In this document: positions 63,220 to 64,000 of the stretch, in pieces | Layout of the letters: every line of letters begins with the position of its first letter | Position numbering within the stretch: the first letter of the stretch is position 1 | NCBI RefSeq assembly: GCF_021917145.1 | Contig: NC_061077.1 | Coordinates: 12,083,121-12,147,120 of the forward strand | Length of the DNA: 64,000 bases | Origin: Hypomesus transpacificus | Taxonomy: Eukaryota > Chordata > Actinopteri > Osmeriformes > Osmeridae | Reading direction: 5' to 3' | The notes under the pieces: generated by a model | Databases searched by the model: none | The model's input: only the letters and a program-made list of their open reading frames with translations | What the model was told of the DNA's origin: nothing | Made by a program: the position numbers and the translations under genes

Positions 63220-63988
63220 AAACAACTGTAACCAGACTAGGTCTTTCTGTTAATTCCATGGCTCGGGTTCGTCCCAGTGGCTTTGACCCGGGCTTGGGAA
63301 GTGCTCTTAGCACCGTGTTATTAGCTTGTCGCTAATGCTATTACCTATATAGGTTCCGTGGATCACTTGGCATGCGCCAGCTGTTGCCTAGCAGTGCAGT
63401 GCCGTAAGTTGCTGACCTGCTCTTTGTGTGGTCAGTGCATGACTAGCAGGATCAGCATGGTTCGAGGCAATTATGACATGATGACAGGTTATAAACCATC
63501 ATGCCACAGGCTAATGACATCGTAAACACGCACGCACACTCTCTCACCCCTCGTCACCCATGGCTGTGTGTTTGAACGCAATGCACTCTGTGCCCGGGTG
63601 AATGCTTGCATGTGTGTGCACTGCTGGATGGCCTCCCATGTGTGTGTGTGCACAGTGTGTGTGTGCACAGTGTGTGTGCACAGTGCGTGTGTCTGTGGTG
63701 TGTGTACGGCGAGTGCCAGACCTTGTCAGCCCAGTTCTCTGTCTCAGGCTCATCAACTGGTCCACCAGCCTCGGGGAAAGGTCAGAGATTCCTCTGAACC
63801 CCCCCCCATCCAACTCGATCTCGCTCGCTCTTCTCTCGCTCTCTCTCCCTCTGTTCCCCTCTCGGCCTCCTCTCCTCCATCTGCTCCCTCTGCCTTCAGT
63901 CTCTCCCCTTGTCTCCCCGAGCCTCTCTCCTGCTGCTCCTCCTCAGCCTCTCCTGTCGTGAGAAAAGCCAAGCAGAAGAGAGGAGGAG

Positions 63989-64000
63989 ATGGACGAGGAG
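63989..64000 (+). other. possible start codon at the window edge
   Basis: AGGAGGAGATGG at the end of a pyrimidine-then-purine-rich stretch gives ATG GAC GAG GAG (63989 on). It could begin a coding exon that continues past the window. Only four codons are visible, so this is a guess. Confidence 0.2.

Overview
The window is vertebrate nuclear DNA, most likely from a teleost fish. The genes have introns, microsatellites are dense (CA, GT, CT, GA), fish-type L2/CR1-like LINE, hAT and Gypsy remnants are present, and the two naca copies carry the large muscle-specific (skNAC) exon. A run of 500 Ns at 58501-59000 is a scaffolding gap. I do not assign a species. No gene is named from a database search; calls rest on remembered family sequences and on exon models with matching splice phases.

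Layout. 1-5150: no gene recognised; the last ~2 kb may be the dtx3 3' UTR. 5151-7599, minus strand: dtx3 (deltex-3 RING E3 ubiquitin ligase), four coding exons. 8763-15390, plus strand: naca (nascent polypeptide-associated complex alpha), with a TATA/TOP-like promoter inside a 36-bp palindrome and an optional 1314-bp skNAC exon. 16452-16526: a tRNA-Thr(UGU)-like gene. 17023-22941: the 5' part of an adgrg7 (GPR128)-like adhesion GPCR. An L2-like LINE sits in one of its introns.

The block 6914-22966 (16,053 bp) is then repeated head-to-tail as 22967-39031 (16,065 bp). I found only three substitutions and one 12-bp CA-repeat length change. Naca, the tRNA, the LINE and the adgrg7 5' module are therefore present twice. 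The junction joins an adgrg7 intron to dtx3 intron 1 with no shared bases, so copy 1 of adgrg7 has no 7TM part and copy 2 of the dtx3 promoter has no gene body. This is either a very young tandem duplication or an assembly duplication.

33088-44267: the only complete adgrg7-like gene. Its exons can be read in one frame as signal peptide, mucin repeat, EGF, GAIN, GPS, then a second short mucin/EGF/GAIN/GPS module, then 7TM: 1523 codons including the stop. Neither a separate first exon for the second module nor a 7TM for the first module is visible. A receptor with two tandem GAIN-GPS modules is the most unusual biology here.

44268-50000: decayed transposon fragments (RecQ-like helicase, BED/hAT, Gypsy RNase H and integrase), a tRNA-Lys pseudogene and tRNA-Thr relics. 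50000-64000: simple-sequence-rich DNA with no recognisable gene, apart from a possible 5' untranslated exon near 58 kb and an ATG at the last bases, either of which could begin a plus-strand gene lying mostly outside the window.
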